Shown here: positions 18,161 through 27,515 of the stretch, piece by piece
Layout: the number at the start of each line of letters is the position of its first letter
Numbering within the stretch: position 1 is the stretch's first letter
NCBI RefSeq assembly: GCF_001307105.1
Contig: NZ_LGYN01000028.1
Span: 99,878 to 163,877, forward strand
DNA from: Bacillus australimaris
GTDB lineage: Bacteria; Bacillota; Bacilli; Bacillales; Bacillaceae
Length of the DNA stretch: 64,000 bases
Direction of reading: 5' to 3'
Position numbers and translations under genes: made by a program
The notes under the pieces: generated by a model
Told to the model about the DNA's origin: nothing
The model's input: the letters and a program-made list of their open reading frames with translations, nothing else
Databases searched by the model: none

Positions 18161-19327
18161 TCATTTTTTCTCGTAATTTCCTCCAACGGTTATCGTATCG
18201 TCTGAAAAATTTTCTACACTGCTTTGTTTTTCATAAAAATGCTTAACGTTCGCGAGCATTCCTTCACGTGTATAAAAAGGATCGTCTGCTAAAAGAGGAA
18301 GCTTCACATGAACACCTAGGTTTGCAGATTTATAGATGGCTGTAATAAGTTCTAGTGTTTTTCTTCCTTCTGTTCCATCAATTAGAAGCTTCTGGTTACC
18401 CTTGATAGCCATTAAAAAATTATTTATTTGTCCTTTATGCCCTTCAAATAGTAATTCCGGATATTGATTAAAAGCTTCCTGAATACGATTTTCTAAATCC
18501 TCATCATTTTTCTCTTGAGGAAACCCATTTTCTTTAGCCATTTGAGCATTTACTTTCCATGGGACAGATACTCTAGCTTTTTCACCTTGAAAAATCAGTT
18601 GTTGTTCTTCTCCATGATGAACAACAGAACTGGTTACTTGTGCTAAGCTACCATTTCCATAGCGAAGTACAGCAATAGAAAGGTCTTCAACCTCTGCATT
18701 ATCATGCAAGGTATTACTAGTTGCTGCAAAAATGTCAGTCGGCAATCCTAACATCCATTGCAACATATCAATATGATGGACAGCATGATTAAGTGTACAA
18801 CCTCCACCTTCTTTTTCCCATGTACCGCGCCACCATAAATCATAATAACTATGACCACGCCACCAAAAAGAATCCACTTGAGTATGAGCGATTTTTCCAA
18901 TTAGGTTTTGATCAAGTACATGTTTTAATCTCATAATGGGCGTCATAAACCTGTTTTGAGCAACAACGGATAAAAGCTTCTCGCTTTCAATAGATGCTTT
19001 TATCATTTCGTCACATTCTTTTAGAGAAGAAGCCATTGGTTTTTCTACTAAGACATGTTTGCCTGCTTTAAGAAAATCGATGGCAATGGTTGCGTGCATA
19101 TAAGGAGGTGTACAAATAGAAACGGCATCAATAGTAGGATCATTCAATAACTCTTGGTAGTTAGCGACAACTCGTGCTTCTAGGTTATATTTTGTTGCTG
19201 CAGACATTGCTTTTTCAGGATAAATATCAGCTAAAGCTACAATTTTACTCATTTCAGGCATTGCAAGATAAGCCTCGATATGGGCAGTTGCAATAGATCC
19301 AGTTCCTATAATTGCGATGTTGGACAT
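18161..19327 (-). CDS. Gfo/Idh/MocA-family oxidoreductase (second)
   Basis: 388 aa. It has the canonical dinucleotide motif IIGTGSIATAH at the start, the EKPMA segment carrying the family lysine, and LNHAVHHIDMLQWML with the catalytic-histidine region. The first codon is taken as ATG 19327, with AAGGGAAAG upstream; the longer frame from TTG 19348 adds only seven residues. It is the first gene of the leftward operon, read from the divergent region that carries a cre site. It is not closely similar to the neighbouring family member, so the pair is probably two different steps (for example oxidation and reduction of one sugar). Substrate not known. Confidence 0.82.
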   Translation of the reverse strand: MSNIAIIGTGSIATAHIEAYLAMPEMSKIVALADIYPEKAMSAATKYNLEARVVANYQELLNDPTIDAVSICTPPYMHATIAIDFLKAGKHVLVEKPMASSLKECDEMIKASIESEKLLSVVAQNRFMTPIMRLKHVLDQNLIGKIAHTQVDSFWWRGHSYYDLWWRGTWEKEGGGCTLNHAVHHIDMLQWMLGLPTDIFAATSNTLHDNAEVEDLSIAVLRYGNGSLAQVTSSVVHHGEEQQLIFQGEKARVSVPWKVNAQMAKENGFPQEKNDEDLENRIQEAFNQYPELLFEGHKGQINNFLMAIKGNQKLLIDGTEGRKTLELITAIYKSANLGVHVKLPLLADDPFYTREGMLANVKHFYEKQSSVENFSDDTITVGGNYEKK

Positions 19328-19376
19328 ATCAATCTTTCCCTTCTGCAAGAAGATAAATTTTCACTTCTAATAACGA

Positions 19377-19391
19377 GATAGCGCTTTCAAA
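19377..19391 (-). promoter_or_regulatory. Catabolite-responsive element (cre)
   Basis: The minus strand reads TTGAAAGCGCTATCT, which fits the CcpA consensus WTGNAANCGNWNNCW at every position. It lies downstream of the likely promoter of the leftward operon, where bound CcpA would act as a roadblock during growth on preferred sugars. Confidence 0.75.
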
Positions 19392-19459
19392 AAACTTAAT
19401 GATTCACCTAACTTATAGATCAGAGCACCGTTTGTTTTAATAATATTCTAGTTATACTA

Positions 19460-19468
19460 GTATGGTAG
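19460..19468 (+). promoter_or_regulatory. Candidate GntR operator, distal copy
   Basis: GTATGGTAG, identical to the copy at 19649-19657. It overlaps the expected start of the leftward operon. Sites of FCD-type GntR proteins often contain a similar TGGTA core, so the regulator at 19684 is the likely ligand. Inference only. Confidence 0.45.
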
Positions 19469-19629
19469 CTCAAAAACATTATAACTCAACCTTTTTTAAT
19501 TTTGTATAGTTTTTTGAATTTTCTTTTTAATATCCCACACTTTTATGATTGATAATGACTTACATGGTTGGAATCATCAAGAGTTATAAATGCTCGCAGT
19601 ACAAATATTCAGAAAAATGAAATTAGCAT

Positions 19630-19657
19630 CTACCATTCTAATGCACTTGTATGGTAG
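19630..19657 (+). promoter_or_regulatory. Candidate GntR operator, proximal copy
   Basis: CTACCAT (19630-19636) and ATGGTAG (19651-19657) are a perfect inverted pair 14 bases apart, close to the GntR start codon. The right arm is part of the repeated GTATGGTAG. Suits autoregulation. Confidence 0.5.
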
Positions 19658-19683
19658 TATGTTAGAGAAAGGAGATTAGAATA

Positions 19684-20361
19684 ATGAATATTGATTTTAA
19701 AAACCAAAACCTCTCTACGAGAGAACAAGTTTACAATATGCTAAAAGATCAAATATTAAGCCTGAAGCTTCCACCTGGGACAAATATTTCTGAAAAAGAA
19801 ATATCAGTTCTATTTAATGTGAGTCGAACTCCTGTAAGAGAAAGCTTTTTAAAATTATCTCAAGAAGGATTGTTAAGTATCTATCCTCAACGAGGTACAT
19901 TTGTTTCTTTAATTGATTTGAACCTTGTGGAGGAAGCACGGTTTATGCGAGAACATCTCGAGAAGGCAGTGATTAGACTAGCCTGTCAGGAACTTTCTGA
20001 AGAGTTGATTAATGATTTAGATATGAATTTAAGTATGCAAAAAATTTGCGTTAAGAAAAAAGACTATAAAAAAATGTTTGAATTAGATGAGGAGTTTCAT
20101 AGAACTATTTTCAAACGGTGTAAAAAAGAAAAAACATGGTTAGTTATTCAACAGATGAATGTACACTTTAATAGGAGTCGCATGTTAAGGCTAGTAACAG
20201 ATTATAATTGGGATGATATTTTTTCTCAACATGTAAATATCTTCAAAGCTATACAAGATCAAGATGCTAATAAAGCTGAAAAAATCATGGAAGAGCATTT
20301 GAAAATTGCACTTGTTGATAAAGAACTATTGAAGAAAGAATATCCAAATTATTTTAAATAA
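19684..20361 (+). CDS. GntR-family regulator, FCD subfamily
   Basis: 225 aa. The N-terminal winged helix (residues about 10-75) carries FNVSRTPVRESFLKLSQEGL and the wing PQRGTFV. The C-terminal FCD ligand domain is all-helical with the likely metal ligands in DEEFHRTIF and SQHVNIF. It is the probable repressor of the divergent hexuronate operons, released by a uronate or intermediate, in the manner of UxuR/ExuR/KdgR-type regulators. AAAGGAG precedes the ATG. It starts the rightward operon uxuA-uxuB-symporter. Confidence 0.88.
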   Translation: MNIDFKNQNLSTREQVYNMLKDQILSLKLPPGTNISEKEISVLFNVSRTPVRESFLKLSQEGLLSIYPQRGTFVSLIDLNLVEEARFMREHLEKAVIRLACQELSEELINDLDMNLSMQKICVKKKDYKKMFELDEEFHRTIFKRCKKEKTWLVIQQMNVHFNRSRMLRLVTDYNWDDIFSQHVNIFKAIQDQDANKAEKIMEEHLKIALVDKELLKKEYPNYFK

Positions 20362-20397
20362 AAATAGGTTGTTACTTATATTTAGGGGTGATGGTTG

Positions 20398-21495
20398 ATG
20401 AGGATGACATTTAGATGGTTTGGAGAAGGAAACGACACGATAACACTGGAACAAATAAAGCAGATTCCAGGAGTGGAAGGAATTGTTTGGGCACTGCATG
20501 ATGTGCCCGCAGGAGAAGAGTGGCCAATAGAAAGAATATTAGAAATGAAAAAATTAGCTGATAAACATAACCTTCATATTGAAGTGGTTGAAAGCGTGAA
20601 TGTTCATGAAGACATTAAGCTCGGACTTCCAACTAGAGATCGATACATAGAAAATTATAAGAAAACAATTCAGAAGCTAGCAAAGGTGGGTGTTAAAGTC
20701 ATATGTTATAACTTTATGCCTGTATTTGATTGGATCCGTACAGACTTAAATAAAACACTTTCAGATGGCTCTACAGCTCTATTTTATGAACATAGTCGAA
20801 TTAAAGATATTGATCCGAAAGATTTAGTAAATAAAATTAGTGAGAACTCCAGTTTAACCATGCCAGGTTGGGAACCAGAGAGGTTAAACCACCTTCAACA
20901 ACTTTTTGAAGCCTACAGAAATATAACAGAAGATGATTTATGGGCCAACTTAAAATATTTTTTAGATCAGATTATTCCAATTGCAGAACTTCATGATATT
21001 AAGATGGCTATTCATCCTGACGATCCACCTTGGCCTGTCTTTGGTCTACCGCGAATAGTAACTAACCAAAAAAACATCAGAAAAGTTTTACAACTAAATA
21101 GCAGCCCATATCATTGTTTAACGCTCTGTACAGGATCTTTAGGAGCAAACTTAGAAAATGATTTAGTTTCTATGATTCACGAATTTATTGATAGAATACC
21201 ATTTACTCATATAAGAAATGTACGTGTATATGATAATGGGGACTTTGTTGAAACATCGCATCGATCAAAAGATGGTTCGGTAGACGTTTCAGCCATTATA
21301 CACACTTATTATGAAAGCGGATTCAAAGATTATTGTAGGCCCGATCATGGAAGACACATTTGGGATGAGCAATGTAGGCCTGGATATGGTCTTTATGATA
21401 GAGCACTTGGAATTATGTATTTGTGGGGAGCTTGGGATGCTTTAAAAAATAAACATTCTGTACGAAAAGAAGCAAAGGAGGAAGCTGCATGGTAA
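20398..21495 (+). CDS. uxuA: Mannonate dehydratase
   Basis: 365 aa TIM-barrel enzyme converting D-mannonate to 2-keto-3-deoxy-D-gluconate. Family motifs: [13 protein letters not shown] at the start, [15 protein letters not shown], the metal region [17 protein letters not shown], and RPDHGRHIW near the C-terminus. ATG 20398 is six bases after AGGGGTGA; the TTG at 20395 only adds one residue. It overlaps uxuB by seven bases. No kinase or aldolase for the keto-deoxy-gluconate product is in the window, so those must be elsewhere. Confidence 0.94.
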   Translation: MRMTFRWFGEGNDTITLEQIKQIPGVEGIVWALHDVPAGEEWPIERILEMKKLADKHNLHIEVVESVNVHEDIKLGLPTRDRYIENYKKTIQKLAKVGVKVICYNFMPVFDWIRTDLNKTLSDGSTALFYEHSRIKDIDPKDLVNKISENSSLTMPGWEPERLNHLQQLFEAYRNITEDDLWANLKYFLDQIIPIAELHDIKMAIHPDDPPWPVFGLPRIVTNQKNIRKVLQLNSSPYHCLTLCTGSLGANLENDLVSMIHEFIDRIPFTHIRNVRVYDNGDFVETSHRSKDGSVDVSAIIHTYYESGFKDYCRPDHGRHIWDEQCRPGYGLYDRALGIMYLWGAWDALKNKHSVRKEAKEEAAW

Positions 21496-22331
21496 ATAAA
21501 AATTTAGATGGTAAAGTAGCTGTCATAACAGGAGGAAGTGGAGTACTTTGCAGCGCCATGGCAAAGGAACTTGCTAGACATGGCGTGTCTGTGGCTATTT
21601 TAAATAGAACAGTCGAAAAGGGTGAAAAGGTAGCCGAAGAAATTAACCTTATGGGCGGGAAAGCGATTGCTATTAAATGTGATGTTATGAATAAAGAGAG
21701 TGTTGAACAAGCCGAGAAGATTGTAACAGAGGAATTAGGCATGTGTACAATATTGATAAATGGAGCTGGTGGTAATCACTCAAGTGCAAATACAACCAAC
21801 GAAATATTTCAAACAGAAGACCTTACTAATCCTAAGGTAAGTACTTTTTTTCATTTAAGTACAGATAGTGTGCAAAATGTATTTGATTTAAATTTTATGG
21901 GGACTTTCATTCCTACACAAATTTTCACTAAAAATATGGTTCATCAAAAGGGAGCAGTTGTCATCAACATGTCATCTATGAGTGCCCCTTCTCCTATGAC
22001 CAAAGTCCCTGCTTATAGCGCGGCAAAAGCAGCAATTGAAAATTTCACCAAATGGTTAGCTGTTCATATGGCTGAGGCAGGAATTAGAGTAAATGCTATT
22101 GCACCGGGCTTCTTTTTAACCTCACAAAATAAAAACCTTCTCCTAACTGAAGAAGGAGATTATACAGAGAGGTCTCATAAGATTATTTCAAACACACCAA
22201 TGAGAAGATTTGGTACGCCAGAAGATCTTCTTGGTACCCTATTATGGCTTGTTGATGATCATATGTCAGCATTTGTTACCGGCGTGACAATTCCTGTTGA
22301 TGGAGGTTTTATGGCGTATTCAGGTGTTTAA
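21489..22331 (+). CDS. uxuB: SDR-family D-mannonate oxidoreductase (fructuronate reductase)
   Basis: 280 aa short-chain dehydrogenase. The dinucleotide motif is [12 protein letters not shown] (residues about 15-26), NGAGG follows, and the active site is Ser in MSSMSAPS with YSAAK. It reduces D-fructuronate to D-mannonate, linking uxaC to uxuA. It is the SDR type (B. subtilis YjmF), not the long-chain UxuB of enterobacteria. AAAGGAGG lies seven bases before ATG 21489, inside the end of uxuA. Confidence 0.88.
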   Translation: MVNKNLDGKVAVITGGSGVLCSAMAKELARHGVSVAILNRTVEKGEKVAEEINLMGGKAIAIKCDVMNKESVEQAEKIVTEELGMCTILINGAGGNHSSANTTNEIFQTEDLTNPKVSTFFHLSTDSVQNVFDLNFMGTFIPTQIFTKNMVHQKGAVVINMSSMSAPSPMTKVPAYSAAKAAIENFTKWLAVHMAEAGIRVNAIAPGFFLTSQNKNLLLTEEGDYTERSHKIISNTPMRRFGTPEDLLGTLLWLVDDHMSAFVTGVTIPVDGGFMAYSGV

Positions 22332-22415
22332 TATTTTTATTTTTTTCCTTGTCATACATCTTTATTTTATATGTTTTTTTAAATTTATAAGTAGGCTTGG
22401 AAAGGAGAAATAAGA

Positions 22416-23969
22416 ATGCAGACTGAGAACAGGAAACTAACACTCAAAAATTATATTGGTTATGGAACAATGGATTTATTTGGAGGGGGAGCATTCGCTA
22501 TAATAGGCGCATGGATGTTATATTTTTTCATTACATACTGTGGTCTTACCCCTGTTGAAGCAGGATCTATTATTGCAATTGCTCGTATTATTGATGCTAT
22601 AGCAAGCCCAATTATGGGCCATATCACTGACAATTTTGGTCGTACAAAACTTGGGAAAAAATTTGGAAGACGCAGATTCTTTTTACTAGTTGGAAGCCCT
22701 TTGATGGTTATTTATTCTCTTCTTTGGATTTCTGATATGAATTACTGGTACTATTTAACGGTTTATATTTTGTTAGAATTCCTTGCAGCAATGGTATTAA
22801 TTCCATTTGAAACACTTGGAGCTGAAATGACTAATGATTTTAATGCACGGACCAAGCTCTCAACAATAAGATTAATCTATTCAGGACTAGGAACATTTTT
22901 AGCTACCTTTATTCCAGGCAGATTATTCGAAATATTCGGAAAAGATTCACCTCAAGTTTTTCTTTACAATGGGATTATCTTCACCTTTATTTTTATGGCT
23001 GCATTATTAATTACACATAGAACAACATGGGAACGTAAAATAGAAGAAGACATGATAGAACCTGATGGTGTAGAAAAAGTACCTGCTATAGAATCCATAA
23101 AAAAAGTCATCATTGACTTAACATCTACTTTTAGAATTAGAAGTTTCCGTCAGCACCTCACGATGTATATTTGTTCGTTTACTGCCATGGATATTTTAAA
23201 CGCTGTCTTTGTCTACTTTGTTGTGTTTTCTTTAAATAAAGATGCAGTGCTCGCAGCCGATTTATTATCTATTGGTTCATTACTTCAAATGGTATGTACA
23301 ATATTGTTTGGTTGGCTCGTAATTAAAATAGGTCCTGCGCCATCTTTGAAAATATCTTATATTGCTATTATTACATGTATAAGCGGTTATATATTTTTAT
23401 ACTTCACACAACCAACTTATATGATTATAGCGCTGTATGCTTTCTCTGTGATCTTAGGCATCGGAAAGAGTGGATTATATTATATACCATGGAATATTTA
23501 CACTTTCATTCCTGATGTAGATGAAATGGTCACTCGTAAAAGAAGAGAAGGAATATTTGCAGGTATTATGACTTTTACACGCAAGAGTACTACAGCTTTA
23601 GCCACATTCTTGGTAGGAGTTATTTTACAGGAAAGTGGATTCGTTGCAAATGCGACGACACAGTCTACTACAGCAATTAATGGGATTGTAGGTATCCTGT
23701 TTTTCGGAACTGTAGGGCTAGTCGGTATTAGTTTAATTATTTCATTTAGATTTAAATTATCTAAGAAAACTCATTCCATTATGATTAATGAAATTAATAG
23801 GTTAAAGAATAATGGTTCAATGGAACAGGCTGATGATGAAACAAGACATGTTTTGAAAGCGCTAACAGGATGGAATTACGAGAACCTTTGGGGTAATAAT
23901 AACGTAGGATATCAGAATAAGCTCCAAAATTTAGAACAACAAGATTTTAAACAGCAGGATATGAACTAA
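22416..23969 (+). CDS. GPH-family sugar:cation symporter (YjmB-like)
   Basis: 517 aa with about 12 membrane spans. It belongs to the glycoside-pentoside-hexuronide:cation family: MDLFGGGAFAIIGAWMLYFF at helix 1, IDAIASPIMGHITDNF in the helix 2 loop, and a charged GRRRFF turn. It probably imports a hexuronide or uronate for the enzymes around it. The C-terminal 60 residues are hydrophilic and Gln/Asn-rich, ending after two near-identical QxxLEQQDF-type turns. GGAAAGGAG precedes the ATG. It is last in the rightward operon. Confidence 0.88.
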   Translation: MQTENRKLTLKNYIGYGTMDLFGGGAFAIIGAWMLYFFITYCGLTPVEAGSIIAIARIIDAIASPIMGHITDNFGRTKLGKKFGRRRFFLLVGSPLMVIYSLLWISDMNYWYYLTVYILLEFLAAMVLIPFETLGAEMTNDFNARTKLSTIRLIYSGLGTFLATFIPGRLFEIFGKDSPQVFLYNGIIFTFIFMAALLITHRTTWERKIEEDMIEPDGVEKVPAIESIKKVIIDLTSTFRIRSFRQHLTMYICSFTAMDILNAVFVYFVVFSLNKDAVLAADLLSIGSLLQMVCTILFGWLVIKIGPAPSLKISYIAIITCISGYIFLYFTQPTYMIIALYAFSVILGIGKSGLYYIPWNIYTFIPDVDEMVTRKRREGIFAGIMTFTRKSTTALATFLVGVILQESGFVANATTQSTTAINGIVGILFFGTVGLVGISLIISFRFKLSKKTHSIMINEINRLKNNGSMEQADDETRHVLKALTGWNYENLWGNNNVGYQNKLQNLEQQDFKQQDMN

Positions 23970-24050
23970 CTTTGGTTGTTAGTTGAGAACTACAGCTCAG
24001 TTAAATAGTACTTCTATTGATATGAGCAGTTCCAGAATCACTTCAAGAAA

Positions 24051-24083
24051 AAAACACCTTCAGATTGATATCAGAGGTGTTTT
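24051..24083. terminator. Bidirectional terminator between symporter and permease
   Basis: AAAACACCT (24051-24059) pairs with AGGTGTTTT (24075-24083). The leftward reading ends in seven T and is the stronger one, so it serves the permease. The rightward tail is short. Confidence 0.8.
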
Positions 24084-24121
24084 AAAATATCTTATATTCT
24101 TACATTTCGTGTTTTTTGATT

Positions 24122-25555
24122 TTAAAACCGGATCTCGTCATCTCCATGGATTTGCAGATTCAGCGGCTCACTTTGTGCCTGATGCTTTTTCACATAGCGA
24201 TGGTAGACAACATATCCAATGATCATGAGCGGTACGCCGACATATAACCCGATGCGCTGCTCTTGATCAAAGGCAAGGCTGACCAACACGATGGTATTCA
24301 GTGTGATCGCAATGATTGGCAGCACCGGATAAAGAGGGGTTTTAAATTTTAAGTTTTCCAACTTTCCGCCTGCTTTCAAGTATTTTCTACGGAAAAGAAG
24401 CTGTGATAATGTAATCGTGATCCAGCCTGTCTGAGCGCTCATTCCGGCAATGGACACGATCCATGCAAATACCGTTTTCTCTGCAAAAAACCCGGATAAC
24501 AGCGAAATCCCTGTAAACAGGAACGTGAGCAGTAAGGCATTCATCGGAATACCGCGCTGATTGACGCGTCTAAATGCTTTTCCTGCCATTCCTTCCTTCG
24601 ATAAGGAATACAGCATTCTCGTTGATGCATACAAGCCAGAGTTGGCAACAGATAATAAAGCAATGATAATAACAAAGTTCATAATGTCTGCTGCAAAAGG
24701 AATGCCCGTTCTCTCAAACACAGTAACAAATGGACTTTCTAGCACACTCGCTTCCTTCCAAGGCACCATACCCGCTAAGACGAAAATCGATAAGACGAAA
24801 AAGACGAGTGTACGCCATACGGTCTGATGAATCGAGCGGGGAACGGTTTTCTCAGGGTTTTCACTTTCTCCTGCCGCAATCCCGATCAGCTCTGTCCCTT
24901 GAAACGAAAAGTTCACCGTAATCATTGTGACCACAACAGCGAGCAATCCATTGGGAAACAGCCCATCACTCACAAAATGACTGAAGTACGGTGCGGGCTC
25001 ACCGCTCGTTGTTTGAATAAAACCAAACATCGCTGCTCCGCCTACGCCAATAAAGAGTAAGATCGCAATTATTTTAATAGTTGAAAAGAAAAACTCCGAC
25101 TCCCCGAACGCTTTCGCCGAGCGGGCATTTAATAGGAAAAGACAGATTCCGAATATGAGACACCAAATCCACACATCCACTTGCGGAAGCCAGCGTCTCA
25201 TCAGCTGCCCTGCTGATAAGAATTCTAGGGCGACCGTTGCCGCCCAGCCGAGCCAGTATATCCAGCCAACTGCAAAACCAGCTGCCGGGCTGACAAATTT
25301 GGTCGCATACGTATGAAACGACCCCGACACAGGAAGTGCAACAGACAGCTCCCCAAGACACAGCATGGTTAAATACATAATCAATCCGCCCACAATATAT
25401 GAAAGAACGGCTCCGACTGGTCCTGCTTGTCCAATCGTATAGCCCGTCCCTAAGAAAAAGCCCGTTCCAATGACACCGCCAAGTGAAATCATAAATAAAT
25501 GACGGGAGGTCATCGCCCTTTTTAATTGTTCAGGCTGATTTTGTCCAACATCCAC
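24122..25555 (-). CDS. Amino-acid permease, APC superfamily
   Basis: 477 aa, 12 membrane spans. The family start is intact: HLFMISLGGVIGTGFFLGTGY in helix 1, LPVSGSFHTYATKFV in the helix 3 region, and NFSFQGTELIGIAAGE in helix 6. The amino acid transporter (AAT) subfamily imports basic, aromatic or neutral amino acids by proton symport; the substrate here cannot be assigned. GTG 25555 is eight bases after AAGGAGG. Base composition returns to the host norm, marking the edge of the AT-rich cluster. Confidence 0.9.
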   Translation of the reverse strand: MDVGQNQPEQLKRAMTSRHLFMISLGGVIGTGFFLGTGYTIGQAGPVGAVLSYIVGGLIMYLTMLCLGELSVALPVSGSFHTYATKFVSPAAGFAVGWIYWLGWAATVALEFLSAGQLMRRWLPQVDVWIWCLIFGICLFLLNARSAKAFGESEFFFSTIKIIAILLFIGVGGAAMFGFIQTTSGEPAPYFSHFVSDGLFPNGLLAVVVTMITVNFSFQGTELIGIAAGESENPEKTVPRSIHQTVWRTLVFFVLSIFVLAGMVPWKEASVLESPFVTVFERTGIPFAADIMNFVIIIALLSVANSGLYASTRMLYSLSKEGMAGKAFRRVNQRGIPMNALLLTFLFTGISLLSGFFAEKTVFAWIVSIAGMSAQTGWITITLSQLLFRRKYLKAGGKLENLKFKTPLYPVLPIIAITLNTIVLVSLAFDQEQRIGLYVGVPLMIIGYVVYHRYVKKHQAQSEPLNLQIHGDDEIRF

Positions 25556-25807
25556 AATGATGCCCTCCTTCTTCTAAGATGCTCAGTTATCAAAACATGT
25601 CTCCATGTGATTCATTCCATTTTCAAAATAACCTACTAATTATACATCTTTTATAATAAATATGCTTCCTTCTATGGTCACTGTCTCAAAGTCTTTATTT
25701 TAGTAATGTTCGCACAACTATGCAGTAGATTTCACCATATAATCGGACCCAAAATATTTGCACTAAAAAACCAGCATGGCACATCATCTTCACACACTGG
25801 TTTCACC

Positions 25808-26419
25808 TCATTCTTTTAACAAACACCCTTTGATAAAATCATCTATTTCCTGAAAACAGCGATTTTTCGATTCAGCGTGAAAAGCCGTGGAATATGGATT
25901 GGCGAATCCATGCTCTCCCTCTACTATTGTTACGCGAAGTTTTTCCTTTTTCTCCAAAACACTCGCAAGCTCCTGGGGGTTAAAGGATGCTTCGACTTCC
26001 GGGAAAAATAACAGCGTTTTGCAGGCAGGCACAAGATCAATGTCATCTCTGATCCTTGAACCATAAAATCCAATGACTCCAGTAAACAACTGCTCATATT
26101 GACTGCATCGCCAAGCAATGGTTGCCCCCACACTAAAACCTATCAGAAAGATGTTTATCTCAGCATTTTTCGATTTTAACTCTTTTGCCACATTCAGTAC
26201 GTTCATTATCGGCACATCAAAACCAACTTTATTCATAAAATAGCCGTATGCCTCTTTCTCTTCGACATAAGAGAATTGTTTCGCCTGTCCTAATAAATGA
26301 GGACAATAAACCTCAAAACCCGCTTTGTCGAAATGATGGATCATACTCTTCATATGATCATTTATTCCGTATATTTCGTGTATTAAGATCAAGACAGGTT
26401 TTTGTTTAGATGTATGCAA
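25808..26419 (-). CDS. Dienelactone-hydrolase-family alpha/beta hydrolase
   Basis: 203 aa. The core resembles dienelactone hydrolase (LIHEIYGIND near the start, FEVYCPHLLG) with the nucleophile elbow GFSVGA, so the nucleophile is Ser where classical members have Cys. The likely catalytic His is in VEGEHGF. The start is TTG 26419 with AAGGGAAG upstream. It stands alone between the permease and tcyA. Substrate unknown. Confidence 0.78.
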   Translation of the reverse strand: MHTSKQKPVLILIHEIYGINDHMKSMIHHFDKAGFEVYCPHLLGQAKQFSYVEEKEAYGYFMNKVGFDVPIMNVLNVAKELKSKNAEINIFLIGFSVGATIAWRCSQYEQLFTGVIGFYGSRIRDDIDLVPACKTLLFFPEVEASFNPQELASVLEKKEKLRVTIVEGEHGFANPYSTAFHAESKNRCFQEIDDFIKGCLLKE

Positions 26420-26631
26420 ATGATCACACTTCCCTTTTGTTCACTGTAGGACCACTTCATTTTCTTAGAGAGCTCATCACAGCATATTTTACCATTAAAT
26501 AGGTTATCTAACATTCTTGATCATGCGTTTGGTTTTATTCATTTTTTGATTTGGGTATAGTTCTACGTTTGTCCGTTCGACCATTTGAGGGCATAAAGTT
26601 GGTGAGATTCGCTCAAGCTAGTTTCAAATGC

Positions 26632-26660
26632 TTTACTTTTAGGTTGCTTCTCTGTAAGAT
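26632..26660 (+). promoter_or_regulatory. Candidate promoter of tcyABC
   Basis: TTTACT (26632-26637), 17 bases, TAAGAT (26655-26660). Both hexamers deviate from consensus, consistent with an activated or sulfur-controlled promoter. No CymR box was recognised with confidence. Confidence 0.4.
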
Positions 26661-26699
26661 CATATGTTGTAAATACCAACAAGAAAAGTGGGGAATAAA

Positions 26700-27515
26700 A
26701 TGAAAAAAATGTTCTTTGCCATTATTTTAGGCGCTTGTGTTGCATTGATCACTGCATGTGGATCTGCTGCAAACGACAACGCTAATAAACAATCTGGGTC
26801 TAAGGAATCGGGTGACCTTTGGAAATCCATTCAGGACAAAGGTGTATTAACGATCGGAACAGAGGGTACTTATGCTCCTTTCACCTTCCATGACAAAAAG
26901 ACAGATAAATTAACTGGCTACGATGTAGAAGTCATCACAGAAGTAGCCAAACGTCTTGACTTAAAACCTGAGTTCAAAGAAACACAATGGGACAGCATGT
27001 TTGCTGGACTGAATTCAAAACGTTTTGATGTGGTAGCGAACCAAGTTGGTAAAACTGGACGTGAAAAGCAATACGATTTCTCTGATAAATACACAACGTC
27101 TCAAGCGGTTGTTGTGACAAAATCAGATAACAACGACATCAAGAAGCTATCCGATGTCAAAGGAAAAAAAGCAGCACAGTCCTTAACAAGTAACTACAAT
27201 AAACTAGCAACAGATGCTGGTGCTAAGATTGAAGGCGTTGAAGGTCTTGCACAATCGATTCAATTGATTCAGCAAGGACGTGCTGATCTAACGTTCAATG
27301 ACAAGTTGGCCGTATTGAATTACTTGAAAACAAGCGGGAACAAAAACCTAAAAGTTGCATTTGAAACAGGAGATCCTCAAGAAACATATTTTGCATTCAG
27401 AAAAGGCAGCGGCGAAGTCGTTGACAAAGTGAATGGCGCATTAAAAGAAATGAAGAAAGACGGTACACTCGCAAAGATTTCTAAGAAATGGTTTGGTGAA
27501 GATGTTACAAAATAA
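26700..27515 (+). CDS. tcyA: Cystine ABC transporter binding lipoprotein TcyA
   Basis: 271 aa family 3 solute-binding protein. Signal peptide with lipobox ITAC; the mature part carries VLTIGTEGTYAPFTFHD and GYDVEVITEVAKRL, very close to B. subtilis TcyA (YckK). It captures L-cystine outside the membrane. ATG 26700 is preceded by GGGG; an in-frame GTG at 26688 would add four residues before the signal peptide. Confidence 0.93.
   Translation: MKKMFFAIILGACVALITACGSAANDNANKQSGSKESGDLWKSIQDKGVLTIGTEGTYAPFTFHDKKTDKLTGYDVEVITEVAKRLDLKPEFKETQWDSMFAGLNSKRFDVVANQVGKTGREKQYDFSDKYTTSQAVVVTKSDNNDIKKLSDVKGKKAAQSLTSNYNKLATDAGAKIEGVEGLAQSIQLIQQGRADLTFNDKLAVLNYLKTSGNKNLKVAFETGDPQETYFAFRKGSGEVVDKVNGALKEMKKDGTLAKISKKWFGEDVTK

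Larger units (their letters stand above)
19349..19683. other. Divergent regulatory region of the hexuronate cluster
   Basis: 335 bases without a gene. On the minus strand TATAAT (19483-19478) is a good -10 for the oxidoreductase operon, with a GTATGGTAG element just downstream and a cre site further on. A second GTATGGTAG lies next to the GntR gene. No clear -35/-10 pair was found for the GntR gene. Confidence 0.6.

Noticed and set aside
15429..24050. Direct repeats flanking the hexuronate cluster
   Set aside because: The sequences just inside both ends were compared by eye and share no convincing repeat, so the way it entered is not visible.
25556..25807. Hairpin AACCAG...CTGGTT near 25769-25802 as a terminator
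   Set aside because: Only six pairs with a loop of over 20 bases and no T-run.
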